From assembly GCA_016987375.1 (NCBI GenBank), contig PJRA01000498.1:542018-606017 (forward strand): a DNA stretch of 64,000 nucleotides. The letters run 5' to 3'. The translations under genes were made by a program, and so were the position numbers. The stretch is from Brachionus koreanus (Eukaryota; Rotifera; Eurotatoria; Ploima; Brachionidae). This document shows, piece after piece, positions 44,761 through 55,170 of the stretch (positions are counted from its first letter, which is position 1; each line of letters starts with the position of its first letter). The notes beneath the pieces are model-generated. The model made no database searches. It was not told where the DNA came from and saw only the letters and a program-made list of their open reading frames with translations.

Positions 44761-45074
44761 TATAAGCCAAAAAAAAATAGACAAAATTTCTTGATATTAT
44801 GATTTAAATTCACTTTATGAGTCAATTAATTTTTAATCTAAAGATTTTTATAAGCAAAATAAACATGGCTACATTTTAAAAAAATTTTATTTATTCATAT
44901 AAAATCAAAAAAACTTGTAAAATATATTAATTTTTGTAACAAATCAAGTTTGTTTTAAAAAAAATTCGAAATTTAGTTTTTTATTTAAAAGGTATGAAAT
45001 ATAAAAATATAATATGGAAGGAAATATATTTAATTAATATATTAAAATATATTAAAAACAATTTTAAATCTTCA

Positions 45075-45400
45075 GGTTTTGAGTGTTAAAATTTTCTAGA
45101 TCTTCTGCAAACTTTTCTATCAATGGATTTAATTGCATTTTAAGTAATAATTTCAATATTAGGAAAAAGTTTATCCCATTTTTGAATTTAGTCAAGACGC
45201 AAGAAAAAAATAATATCGTTAATCCTTGCCAAGAAGCCTGTAATCAGACACCACTTGCTTTGTCTGTATCTATTGATCCCATGCTCTTAAATTTTAAATT
45301 TTGGTATTAATTTCGAGAAAAATAACGAAAAATTAATCAATTGTTTTTTAATTAGAACAAAGATTTTAAAGGCGGTGATAAAAAAAATAAAAGAGATCAC
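45075..45400. repeat. Interspersed repeat next to a piggyBac terminus (copy 2 of 3)
   Basis: It opens with CAGGTTTTGAGTGTTAAAAT, the right piggyBac-type end, and continues with the same flanking sequence seen at 830-1110 and 50470-50610. It is the longest of the three together with copy 1. The open frame across it is not judged a gene. Confidence 0.5.
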
Positions 45401-45439
45401 TTGAATAATATTTCTAATTATTTAAAAATAAAATGGGTA

Positions 45440-46426
45440 ATGAATTAGAGTAGTAATAGAATTCCTGTCTTTTTGACTTCTTGATGGGCTTTCTGGCCGT
45501 TAGTGTTAAAACGATTCAATTGCGCCTCGATTTTTCGTATAACATGCGCGAAGCACATTACTCTTATCTCAAAAATGTCAGCAAAAGCTTCTGAAATCCA
45601 TTAGTGATTGCGTCGGCACCATCTGCGATAACGATTTTTGGGGAAAACTGTAGTTGTATCACATCGAAAACAACTTTTTTGAGTGATTCGAAAAGAAATC
45701 TAAAGTCTTCACCTGTTTTGTTGGTTGAAATACAAATACCAAAGGGATGAAAATGTTTTTGGTGATCAGTGGTTCCAATCATTAAGACTGGAAAACCTTA
45801 CCAAATCAGTTTGTAGGTAGCATCCACTGTTAAATGCTTTTTCTTGTCCTCGTTGCTAATCAGTCACTTGGTCGTGATAGAAACTCGAAAAAACATGAGG
45901 TGATCATTATCAACACCTTTCTCGAAATTTTGACAAAACGGTATGTCATAATCGTCCGGAACTTCCATCCGATTTTTGTGCAAATTTCAAGATCTGAAAC
46001 GTTTATTTTTGCTGGACCGTATTTCTCTTTACGTATAGTAGCTAGTTAGTTACTTTAAGTTTTGATTTGTGGTTGTTATAGTCCGTCATGTTCGAGTGCT
46101 CTCAGTATGCCTTTTGGAGTTGTTATTTTCATTTCAAACTTGCGCTTGATATGCTCTTTTATTTCTGCTGGTATTCCTAATAAAAATTAATAAAAATAAA
46201 TTAAAGGTAACTGATATTAATATATTCTTAGCTCTTTCAGGTTTGTTCTTGTGCTCATGCTTACCGTCACTGATAAAAAGAACTAATTGTACTGAATAAA
46301 TTCAGTGTACTTGATGATTGCTATCTCTTGATATTCCTTTTGTAATGGTTGTTCACTTTCTTGATCTATATCAAGCATCGTATCCTCTTCATTGAAATCG
46401 GGAATTGCTGATTGAATGCTAGACAT
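45440..46426 (-). mobile_element. Second MULE-type transposase relic
   Basis: On the minus strand it starts MSSIQSAIPDFNEEDTMLDI at 46426, then GIPAEIKEHIKRKFEM and TPKGILRALEHDG. Next come LTVDATYKLIW and, at 45782-45564, MIGTTDHQKHFHPFGICIS, FLFESLKKVVFDVI and KIVIADGADAITNGF. The downstream frame gives CFAHVIRKIEAQLNR. The order and the VIADGAxAIxNxF motif are those of the MULE transposase domain (second catalytic Asp). Several stops and shifts show it is dead. It differs from the OTU-bearing MULE beside it. Confidence 0.8.
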
Positions 46427-47118
46427 GTTTACAGACAGTTTTTTTATATTTTCTTAATTTAATAATTTTAAAAATAAATTAATTAGTACCAAAAATTTTT
46501 AGCTAATTAAAATTAACAATTAGTCTGAGCTAAAAAGTCATAAAAAAATTAATAGAAATTCCATTAATTAGATAATTGAAAAATTTTTTTAAAAATCTAA
46601 CCCAATTTACTTTTATTATTATTATTAAGAAGTTATAAAAATTTTGAAGCCTGAAGTCCAAACTTTAAAATTTTTGAACATTTTAAACCATATTAATAAT
46701 CCATTAAATAAATTTTTTTAAAGCTCTTTGAAAAAAAAAAAAATTTAATTTTAATTAATTTAAAAACAATATAAACTAAATAAAATGTCTGATAAGAAAA
46801 TTTTTTATCATTTAAAAAAAAATTCGACCTCAAAATCGTTAAATTGATAATTTTTTATTAATTCTAAAAATACTTAAGTGTTGTAGATAATTTAATTTTC
46901 TTTCAGAATATTTGCTTGAATTATGTAGGGTTTGTAAGAATGAGAATAGGCTTAAAGGGAGAGTACTTTTTGAGCTAACGCCATGCTTCAAACTCCTTTA
47001 GATCAAAATTTTGGCTTGTTGAGGTTTTTACATGTGAAGATGACGATTTTGATGTCGAAATTGGGATCTGCAAATAGTGTGGATGTTTTTCATTTCTTGA
47101 ACTTTAATATTAATTTAG
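46427..47118. other. Intergenic, A+T-rich
   Basis: No exon recognised. A slightly G+C-richer patch at about 46920-47090 has open pieces (for example VEVFTCEDDDFDVEIGIC on plus) that I cannot assign. Confidence 0.35.
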
Positions 47119-48837
47119 TTAGTCTTTTTTAAAATAAACTGAATAGCCAGGTGATTGAATAAAATCATGAATATTATCTTCGAATAAAAATAATTGACAT
47201 TTTGTAATCGCTTCATTAAAAACAACAAAATTACATGATAAAATAAAACATTGTTTAAAACATTTCATTTTTGACATAAAGTCTTGGAAAAATAAAAATT
47301 GATTGAAAGATTCAGAAATAGATTTGTCAACTTGCAATTTTATATATTTTGATGAATATAAATCGTTTGCTTTATATTTAGAATGAGTGGCTGACTTAAC
47401 GGTATGATCTCTTAAGATAGTAGATTTTTGATTTTGGATAGTAAATTGCATAGTACTTATGTGATAATCTTTATTTTGAAGATTTTCAAAAGTAGTGTCT
47501 GATTTAATTTTGTTTGTATTTTGTTTATAGGAATTCCAAAGCCAATCAATTGAAGTCTTATGAGTAGATAAATTTTCATCAATTGAAATATCTTTTACTG
47601 AATATTGATAAGTAGTTAGCAATTTAGTTGTTTCGCTTTTTAAAGTTGACAATAATAGATTTTCATCAACATTTTCAATTGAATATTTTGTACTTATTTC
47701 ACTCAGTATTTGATTATTGCCACTACTCAATAATTTTTTTTCTTCAGTTTGGTAAGTTAATTTTTTTTTAGCAATATAAGTTGTTTGAACAGTAATGTCT
47801 TTTTCATTGTTAATAATTGATAAATTCACAGGCTGCAAACTTGAAATTAGTTCTGATTTAGATGAATAATCGAGTATTTTTGAATTTAAGTAATTAATCA
47901 AAGGACTATAGCCATTTAGATTTTTAATATAATTTATATTTGAAAGAGTATTAATATTTTTAAAATTAGTACCGTTTATTGTATTCCAAAATCTAATATA
48001 GCCTTTATCATCACCACTAGCTATAATTTCATTGCTAAAAATGTCAAGACTAAAAACCTTTTCATTAATAAGAAAAGTTTTGATTATCTGGTTGATTGAA
48101 ATGTCCCAAATTTTTAGAATCGAATCTCCTCCAAATATAATTTGATTTTCATTCAAAATTTTGATTACAAAACTTTCTTGATATTCTGAAAGCTTGACTA
48201 ATTGATTAAGTTGATTTGCAGAATCAAGATTATAATGACATATATCTCTATTATTACACTGAGATACAATTAAACTCTTATCAAATGCATCTATGGCGTA
48301 AATATTGTTTGCAGTTGTAAAAAATTTACTCAAAAAACTTAAAGTTGTTAAATCAAGAATTGAAATAAATCCATCACGAGATGCTATCAATATTTTCTGC
48401 TCATGATAAAGTATTTTTATATCATTAACTTCATTAATATATGTGCTGTCTGTCATTTTATATCTATTATTCAAGTTGGAACAATCATAAATTATAAAAA
48501 AATTTTTAAATCCTGCAATGAAGTGAGTTTTATTCAAGAATGCAATAGCCTTTGCATCATCATTCTCTTCAACAGACCATTTAGTAGTTTGATTATTTAA
48601 ATTCAAAACAAAAACCCTTCTATCACTACTACTTCCAATCATGAGATTTGACTCTAGATCAAAATCTAATTTAAATGATTTATCTTGTAAAATGACTTCT
48701 TTGATCGGAGAATTATCTTCATAAATTCTCAAATTGGAGTTATCAAGCGAAACTGCAAATTTATATAAGTCAGATTCAGCACTAATGTAATTTTTCGAAG
48801 AAAAAAATATTGCTTGAAATAAAAAAATCACATTCAT
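47119..48837 (-). CDS. Propeller-stalk protein B (most diverged paralog)
   Basis: A single-exon gene of about 572 residues. The start chosen is MNVIFLFQAIFFSSKNYISA because an AG lies two bases upstream, as in A, C and D; the frame extends 19 codons further to another ATG. Propeller motifs appear in the same order as in A: IYEDNS, VFVLNLN, IIYDCSN, ISILDLTT, CHYNLDS, LKIWDIS and IRFWNT. Blade 2 lacks the usual Trp. The stalk shares composition but little sequence with A/C and lacks the VKTSPEN repeat. The C-terminus keeps the cysteine module (CFKQCFILSCNFVVFNEAI, CQLF) and ends HDFIQSPGYSVYFKKD. No membrane anchor. It lies just left of the second direct-repeat copy. Confidence 0.88.
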   Translation of the reverse strand: MNVIFLFQAIFFSSKNYISAESDLYKFAVSLDNSNLRIYEDNSPIKEVILQDKSFKLDFDLESNLMIGSSSDRRVFVLNLNNQTTKWSVEENDDAKAIAFLNKTHFIAGFKNFFIIYDCSNLNNRYKMTDSTYINEVNDIKILYHEQKILIASRDGFISILDLTTLSFLSKFFTTANNIYAIDAFDKSLIVSQCNNRDICHYNLDSANQLNQLVKLSEYQESFVIKILNENQIIFGGDSILKIWDISINQIIKTFLINEKVFSLDIFSNEIIASGDDKGYIRFWNTINGTNFKNINTLSNINYIKNLNGYSPLINYLNSKILDYSSKSELISSLQPVNLSIINNEKDITVQTTYIAKKKLTYQTEEKKLLSSGNNQILSEISTKYSIENVDENLLLSTLKSETTKLLTTYQYSVKDISIDENLSTHKTSIDWLWNSYKQNTNKIKSDTTFENLQNKDYHISTMQFTIQNQKSTILRDHTVKSATHSKYKANDLYSSKYIKLQVDKSISESFNQFLFFQDFMSKMKCFKQCFILSCNFVVFNEAITKCQLFLFEDNIHDFIQSPGYSVYFKKD

Positions 48838-49011
48838 ATCTAAATAAAAAAATAAATATTTGACAATGGAAAAAAATGGATAAGTCAAAGACAAGGCTAC
48901 TTTGACTTTTGGTAAAACATCATTTGATCAAAAAATTTTTTAATCATATACCATTCATTTTTGCAATATTTTGATGAAAGAAAAAGTATTTTCTCTATCA
49001 AATATTTTGGT

Positions 49012-49898
49012 AAAATATTTTTCATCTTTTTAAATACTTTTCTTACAAAGTGATTATTGAAATTGTTTTTGAAAAAGAATATTTTATACTTTAAAGACTA
49101 ATTAAAAATGACTAGAAGAATTTGAGCTAGTTAAAAAGAAGAAGCGTTTAAAAAAAATGAATCAAAAAAATTTAAAGCGATGGAAAAATCCAATTGAATA
49201 AATAACATCGTGAAACCAAAGTCTTATTCAATATTTTCTTTAATAAATATATCGTACCATTGAGCTTGTAGAAGATTGGAGTCAGAAAATGCGTCAAAAA
49301 AAGTGCATATTTACACATCATGAGAACTTAATGAGATCATATTTTCTATTTATTTATGGTGTAAGTTCTAAGATCTAATGCTGGAAATTAAAAAAAAATA
49401 GAATAAAATCAAATAGTTGTTTTTAATGCATGATTGAATCATATGTCTTGAATAAACTAAATCAAGAGATTTTATTTGCTTTAAATATTAATTAAACTTG
49501 TTAAGAAAAAAAAATGTTTGTTATTCCTAAAATCACAGGTTATTAATTAAATAATGGCGTTTTTTTCATTTACCTAGTATCAATCAGAACTTATAAGTCA
49601 AGAACTCTTCCCTAGAGTAAAAATATTGACTAAAAATAAATCTGTTCTATTATTTTTACTCGAATGTTGAGCTTGCCAATAATTGTTTCTATGATGAAAA
49701 CATTCTCATTTCATCCAAAACCATTTAAGCTTAGCAATTAAATCTTGAAGTAAGTTTTTTTCCAAGTCTCTTTGATGAATTAGAAAAAGTTCAAAACTAA
49801 GAACTATGTTAAATGAATTTTTAAGAATATAAAGAAAAAATTGTATGTAAAATAAACATGTCTTTAAAAGCAAACTTTTAAAAGCTAGTCTGACCGAC
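49012..49898. repeat. 884-bp direct duplication, copy 2
   Basis: Partner of 40591-41474. It starts about 175 bp upstream of the ATG of propeller gene B, so it could contain that gene's promoter, or it may be a mobile element inserted there. The minus-strand frame across its right part is not conserved as coding. Confidence 0.9.
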
Positions 49899-49923
49899 TT
49901 ATTTAAATAAATCAAAATCATTA

Positions 49924-50468
49924 TTAACACTCAAAACTCCAAGGATTTTTTTTGACCCTTTGTGTTATCTTTTTTTTTTTTACTTTTTGTTCAATGAAAA
50001 TAAACATATTTTACAACAAAAATTAAATAAAATTGATATGAATTTCAAACTGAAAATATCTTGAACGTTAAAATTTAATTGTTTTGCGCCAAAATATTAA
50101 TTATCAATTTCGGATATTTTCTCTGTTTAACACCCATTTTGTGCCGACATAATGGAAACAAGCAAACATTACTTCAATTCCAAAATTTGAGCTTCTGAAA
50201 GACCCAGAAACTTTAGATCATTTAGTCTTTTTTATTTTAATCATAATACCATCATAATAGATTCGACTTAAAAGACTTTTTTTTCTTATTTATTTAATTA
50301 TTTAATTCAATTTAAAAAAATTAATTCACAGACATATTACTTTAAACAAGGGTGTATACCCTCAATTGTGCTATTTCTATTTATTCAATAAACTAACCAA
50401 ATAAAACAAAGAAAATATATTACATTAAGCACCAAAAGAATTTTAACACTCCTGGTTTTGAGTGTTAA
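49924..50468. repeat. TTAA-flanked piggyBac-type element, 545 bp
   Basis: The left end TTAACACTCAAAACTCCAAG is the inverted copy of the right end CTCCTGGTTTTGAGTGTTAA, each carrying TTAA. The interior is non-coding. It is larger than the 220-bp relative at 608-827 and sits next to a piggyBac transposase relic. Confidence 0.75.
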
Positions 50469-50469
50469 A

Positions 50470-50610
50470 ATTTTCTAGAATTTCTGCAAACTTTTCTATC
50501 AATGGATTTAATTGCATTTTAAGTAATAATTTCAATGTTAGGAAAAAGTTCATGCTTTTTTTCAATTTAGTCAAGACGCAAGAAAATAAAATATCGTAAA
50601 CCCTTGTTAA
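50470..50610. repeat. Interspersed repeat next to a piggyBac terminus (copy 3 of 3)
   Basis: Same flank as 45075-45400: TTTTCTAGA-TTCTGCAAACTT, then TCTATCAATGGATTTAATTG, then AGGAAAAAGTT. It is truncated after the GTCAAGACGCAAGAAAA run. Confidence 0.55.
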
Positions 50611-50689
50611 TTTTTTAAACCACTTTCATAAAAAATTGAAATTTTAATATTTTTGGAAATAACTAAAATTTAATGAAAAAGCTCTAAAG

Positions 50690-51967
50690 AATTTACACGA
50701 GAACGCCCGATTAATGTATGAGTATGCTCAATTAGCTCTTCTACAAGTTGAATCTTGAAGTTTCGTCTAGGCATTATTGAATTATCTACTTCCTTCCAAA
50801 TTGAACCCAGCTTTTTATGACACCAATGTTTAGAATGTTGAAAAACACATGAACTGGCCATCTTCGAGTTTGAGCTTTTGGAAAATACAACCTTGTCGTA
50901 CTGTCAACGCAATCAAAAACAGCTTTTTTTTGTTATAGCCATCTATAATATTAGACAACTTTTTTCTATTATTATGATCAATTGATACACGCTCATAATG
51001 AGAACTCAGGACAACAATATTCTTGTCAATTTTACTTTGATAAACTGTAAGTGCTGTAGCGTTTTTATCTTCATAAAAGATGTGTGATGAATTTTTTGCC
51101 CTGAATTCACGATTTTTAGGAGCCCAGGTTTTTTTCTTTTAATTTTTCCAATAAACGTTCTTATCAGTTCAAGTAGTTGCATTACAATATTATACAAAGT
51201 AAAAAAAATTATTAGGAGTGAGACTGTATCCTTTATTTTTTTAAGGCAACATTTATTTTTTGACAACGTTTTCTTCTTGTAATTCGCCGTTCGGTTTCTT
51301 ATGATTTTTTCCCAAATATGGAAAGCCATTCAATGTATACTTGGATGAAACATCGACCAAAAACCAAAATTTTATGCCAAATTTATCAAGTTTATTTGGC
51401 ATATATTGTAAAAAGCTACATCTATATTTTAATCACAACAATTCTTCATCAACAGTAAGGAATTGTTGTGGCCGGTAGCAGGCTTTTGATTTTTCAATCA
51501 GAAGTTCCCCATATATCTCTCACAAAAACTGTCAGATGAAACTTGTTGTGATCTTGATGACTTATTGTCAAATTGATAGGTATTTCATAATTTGTTAACA
51601 GCGATTTCTAGACATGAAACTTGAAATTACTGGTATACCATAGTTTTTTGACTACATTTCTCTTACAGGGATTACTGGACAATAAAACGCCTCTGCTGAG
51701 TAAAGCTCCAATAAAAGAAAGAATGTCCTCTTTTGAAAAAGATATGTTTCAGTTTCAAAAGTATCTTCTTCATAATCAGACCTTACTGAAGGATCTGAAT
51801 CAGCATCATTAGCTTTAGTAAGCTGTTCCAAGGCAAGCTTAGCTGAAGCTCGTTTTGACATTATATTTTTATTTATTTTTCTAATAATTAATATATGAGT
51901 GAATTATAAAAAAAGCTTATATATTTAATTTCAAATAGGGGTTTAAAAAACCCCATCCGGGCCTTAA
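50690..51967 (-). mobile_element. Degenerate piggyBac transposase (PGBD-like)
   Basis: The right edge on the minus strand is TTAAGGCCCGGATGGGG, a TTAA terminus. An acidic N-terminus follows (MSKRASAKLALEQL, DADSDPSVRSDYEEDTFE). Then come ACYRPQQFLTVDEELL (first catalytic Asp region), QYMPNKLDKFGIKFWFLVD (second) and YTLNGFPYLGK. Past a shift, SHIFYEDKNATALTVYQSK and GYNKKK precede FDCVDSTTRLYFPK and RRWPVHVFFNILNIGVIKSW (third Asp region). This is the DDE_Tnp_1_7 layout. Multiple stops and frameshifts make it inactive. It may be the source family of the short TTAA-flanked elements. Confidence 0.9.
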
Positions 51968-52337
51968 TGTATATTTTTTTTTCTAATGTAATTTTTTAAA
52001 ATTTATAATTTTTAAAAATAATATCAACATTAAAATTAAATTTTAAATTAGGGTAAAAAAAAATTCCAAAATATTTTTTTTAAAGCAATTATTAACTTTT
52101 AAAGATTAAAAAACCTGAATTAATTTTCAGAAAAAATATTTTATTGATGTGAATAATATTTTAATGAATAAATATTCTAAAAAACTAAATTTTAAATTTT
52201 TATTAATAATCAACTTGCCTTTCTGGACTGAGTTTATTACTTTCATTTTTTTTGTTGTGTATTTTTTATTTTTTGTTAAAAATAAAATTAGAAATAAAAT
52301 CTGAGTTCAAATTTTAATTTTTAATTTTAAATTAAAA
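51968..52337. other. Upstream flank of TAF6L
   Basis: A+T-rich. At about 52256-52330 it matches 28325-28395 (shared AAATAAAATTAGAAATAAAA), sequence that lies downstream of TTC8. No promoter motif recognised. Confidence 0.45.
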
Positions 52338-54563
52338 ATGCAAGATAAAAATTCGAAATTAATTTCTCAAACAACAAGAAACGAGACGGAGCAAGGCTTT
52401 GTTCTTTTCCGATCTGACACAATACAACTTTGGTCGTGGCTCGAAGGCAATCAACAACTGGACGATCAATCACTGAAAAGTCTTTCAGAAGATATTTCCT
52501 ATAGGATTCGAGAGTCTTTAGACGTAAGTTTCTTTTTCAAATAGAGAATTTGAACAAAATGTCCTTTTGATAGAATGCAGTCAGTCTTATGCATCAGTGC
52601 AAAAGGTCCGAACTCAAAACATCTGATGTAAATCAAGCGTTTAAAATATTAAACATTGAAGTAAAAAAGATTTTTTTTCATTCATCTCCTTTTTATTTTT
52701 ATTTTTATTAGAAAACTTTTGGCTATGGTTCAACAGAACCTTTAGATTATCAAACCATTAGAACTGATAATTTAAGTGACAAGGTTTTAAATCAATTTAA
52801 ATCAAAGTTTTTTGAATTAAATGATCCTGTTATTGAATTAAAATTATCTGAAAAAATTTCAAACGAAAAAAAAAAGAATATTTTGCATGGTAATTGGTTT
52901 GTGGTGAATGGAAATTCGGTTGACTACCGGAAAAACGATAATAATTTCAATGGTTCCTTTTTTAAGGCTAAAATATTAAAATAAATATAAACAATTGATT
53001 TTTTTTAGTTACCATTGATTTCAATCAGTCTGAAAATGAAGATATTGAAAGCAATTTTTTTTATCCACAAATAAATCAAGATTTTAAGGAATATTATGAA
53101 AAAGTTGTTACTGTTATAATGGGAGATCATGAATGCAATGAAGAAGATCAAGAACTACTAAATGTAAAACTTTATGATTATTCGTTTTTTTTTATTTACT
53201 CGCTTGTTTAAGATGGTTATGGAAGATTTCAAAACAAATCCAAAGCTTCAACCAATTGTTCCTTATTTGATTAATTTTTTTCATCAGACTGTAAAATTTA
53301 AAATTAAAAACTCTGATTTTAAAATTTAGAATTTAATTTTCAGATTCAAATATTAACAGTGAATATTTCAGATTCGAAAAAAGAAATAGTAATGCTCGAT
53401 TATCTTGATCGGGTCTTAAATGCAGTTAAAAATTTAATTTTGAATAGAAATGTTTTTTTGGCACCAAAAGGATATGTAAAAAAAAAATTAAATTTTAAAT
53501 TTTCCTACTTTTTTTTTATAGTTTACAAAAATTTTGTCTACTTTGCTCTTCAGTTCAATTCAAAATTCTCATTTGGGCTGCTATTTAAGTCTTGAAATAA
53601 GACAAAAGTCATCTTTTATTTTAGTCATGTTTTTAAAGTATTTGTTATTTATTTAAATGTATTTTTAAATTTAAATTTAAAAATTTAAGATTGTATGAGC
53701 GATTCTCTTCAGAAACAATTAAATATATTTTAGCAAGTTTTATTAAACCAACTCTGATTGAAGCTACTTTTGATAAAAAACATCTTAATAGCCTAATTGG
53801 AGTATCTGCATTGCTATTTAATTTTGGCGGACAGGTTCTAAATCAAATAAAAAAATTTAAAAAATTATTTTTAATTTATAAAAAAATTCAATATTTTAGA
53901 TAATTGATGAATTTTATGTAGAAATTTTTAAGTTGGTCATTGAGCTGGATAAGATGTGTTGCAAATCTAATCCTTTGGTTGTTATTGTAAAGCAGATGTT
54001 TTTGGTAAAAATCGAACATTAAAATAATATTTTGCTTTTTAATTTTTAAATTTTGTATTTTTTAGGAATGTTTGGCAAGGCATTTTAAATGGATGCTAAG
54101 AAAGAATATTTATGATTTTGAAAACATCAACTATTCAATTAATAGAATTTTGGATATTTACAAAAAAGTTTACAGTTTGTTTGGTGAAAGCTTTTCTAAT
54201 CAAATATTAAATTTGCATGAATCTTTTCGCTATAAAAAAATCTTTGACATGAAATTGAAGACAAAAAAAGAAATTTGTGATAATTTTAATATCAAGCTAA
54301 AAAGTTTAAGCAATGATTTACAAGTTGAAAAAAAAGAAATGCAAGATATTTTTGAAAATTACTCAGTGATACACAAAAAAAATATTGATATAAAATATGG
54401 CAAGAATGTTCATGTAAAACAGTCAAAATTTTTAATCAAAAATGAGCCCGTTTTACCAGGAGACAAAAATATTTACTGTGTCAAATATGTGAAATCTATT
54501 AAAAAAGATGAGAATTATCTCGAACAAAATTTAAGCTTTTTTTACCGAGATATATTTTTGTAA
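52338..54563 (+). CDS. TAF6L: TAF6L-type histone-fold/HEAT protein (SAGA/PCAF), ten exons
   Basis: TAF6-family proteins pair with TAF9 through a histone fold; TAF6L is the form in SAGA/PCAF coactivators. Exons, all GT-AG and in phase, are 52338-52523, 52574-52660, 52712-52952, 53009-53163, 53213-53290, 53344-53475, 53522-53637, 53690-53834, 53900-54004 and 54066-54563 (580 residues). The histone fold spans residues about 25-95 (LKSLSEDISYRIRESLD, NAVSLMHQCKRSELKTSDV). KTFGYGSTEPL, EYYEKVVTVIMGD, MEDFKTNPKLQPIVPYLIN and RILDIYKKVYSLFGESFSNQ agree better with TAF6L than TAF6. Helical HEAT repeats fill residues about 215-450. Introns are about 46-65 nt. The third exon's donor (ATG|GTTCCT) is weak; an earlier GTAATT donor would drop the conserved NWFVVNG segment, so I prefer the longer exon. 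The sequence is quite diverged. Confidence 0.85.
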
Positions 54564-55086
54564 TAATTTTATTTTAAATAAAGTAAAATTCAACATTCTA
54601 AGAGCATATTTTTTACAAATCATTAAGTTGAAGATTGTCAAAAAATATTCATTCATGAGTTAGATAAACTTTATTTTAAAAAGAAATATAAGCTTTTTAT
54701 GAAAAAAAAGATATTTTCAAAAGATTAATTTACGTGTTGAAACTAAAAAACTAGTGCAAATGAGGCTTTTGATTTATATGATAATAATAATTATTATAAT
54801 AATCTACGGCCAACTCAGTTTAACTAAATTAACAAAGCAAGAGGACTAGCATGGTCCAGTTAAAGTAGACCTTTTTTTTTTTAAATTTCTACAAACATAA
54901 TCAATTCTCTTCTTGGACTGGTTGATCTTTCTTTTTGAAAGCAATCAATACTCTAAAATTATTAATTATGCTTCATTTTTCTTTATTTTCGATATTAGTT
55001 TTTATTTATTTTGCTTAACTAACATCAACACTTGTGCATATTTGAATAAATTATACGTTAATTTAATAAATACAATTCTTTAAAAA
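54564..55086. other. Intergenic between TAF6L and propeller gene C
   Basis: Convergent interval. A+T-rich with a short ATAATAATAATT run near 54780. No gene seen. Confidence 0.4.
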
Positions 55087-55170
55087 AAATCAATTGAATT
55101 ATTCGCAAATCATTCCAATACAAAAGAATCATTTAAAGAATTGGAACAAATATTTTCTGTATTGTAGTCA
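55087..55170 (+). pseudogene. Diverged copy of the TTC8 terminal exon
   Basis: Over about 84 bp this matches 28020-28106, the end of TTC8: the runs ACAAAAGAAT, AAAGAATTGGAACAAA and TTTTCTGTATTGTAGTCAGT are shared, including the stop codon and 7 bases past it. No upstream TTC8 sequence is present. On the opposite strand the same bases encode the C-terminal tail of propeller gene C. Confidence 0.85.

Larger units (their letters stand above)
41668..45030 (+). mobile_element. MULE-type DNA transposon with long inverted repeats and an OTU gene
   Basis: The left end (ATATTTCCTTCCATATTATA ...) and right end are inverted copies over roughly 260 bp: 41668-41930 matches 44780-45030 reversed. Shared landmarks include CATACCTTTTAAATAAAAAA, AACAAACTTGATTT, AAAAATTAATATATTT and TTAATTGACTCAT. 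Inside, in one orientation, are a decayed OTU protease gene (42070-42950) and pieces of a MULE-like transposase (43990-44760). Long TIRs and OTU passengers are known from Mutator-like elements. Stops and a frameshift show it is inactive. I could not define its 9-11 bp target duplication. Confidence 0.8.

Noticed and set aside
49706..49930. Minus-strand 74-codon frame
   Set aside because: It lies in the direct duplication, and its counterpart at 41285-41480 does not keep the frame.
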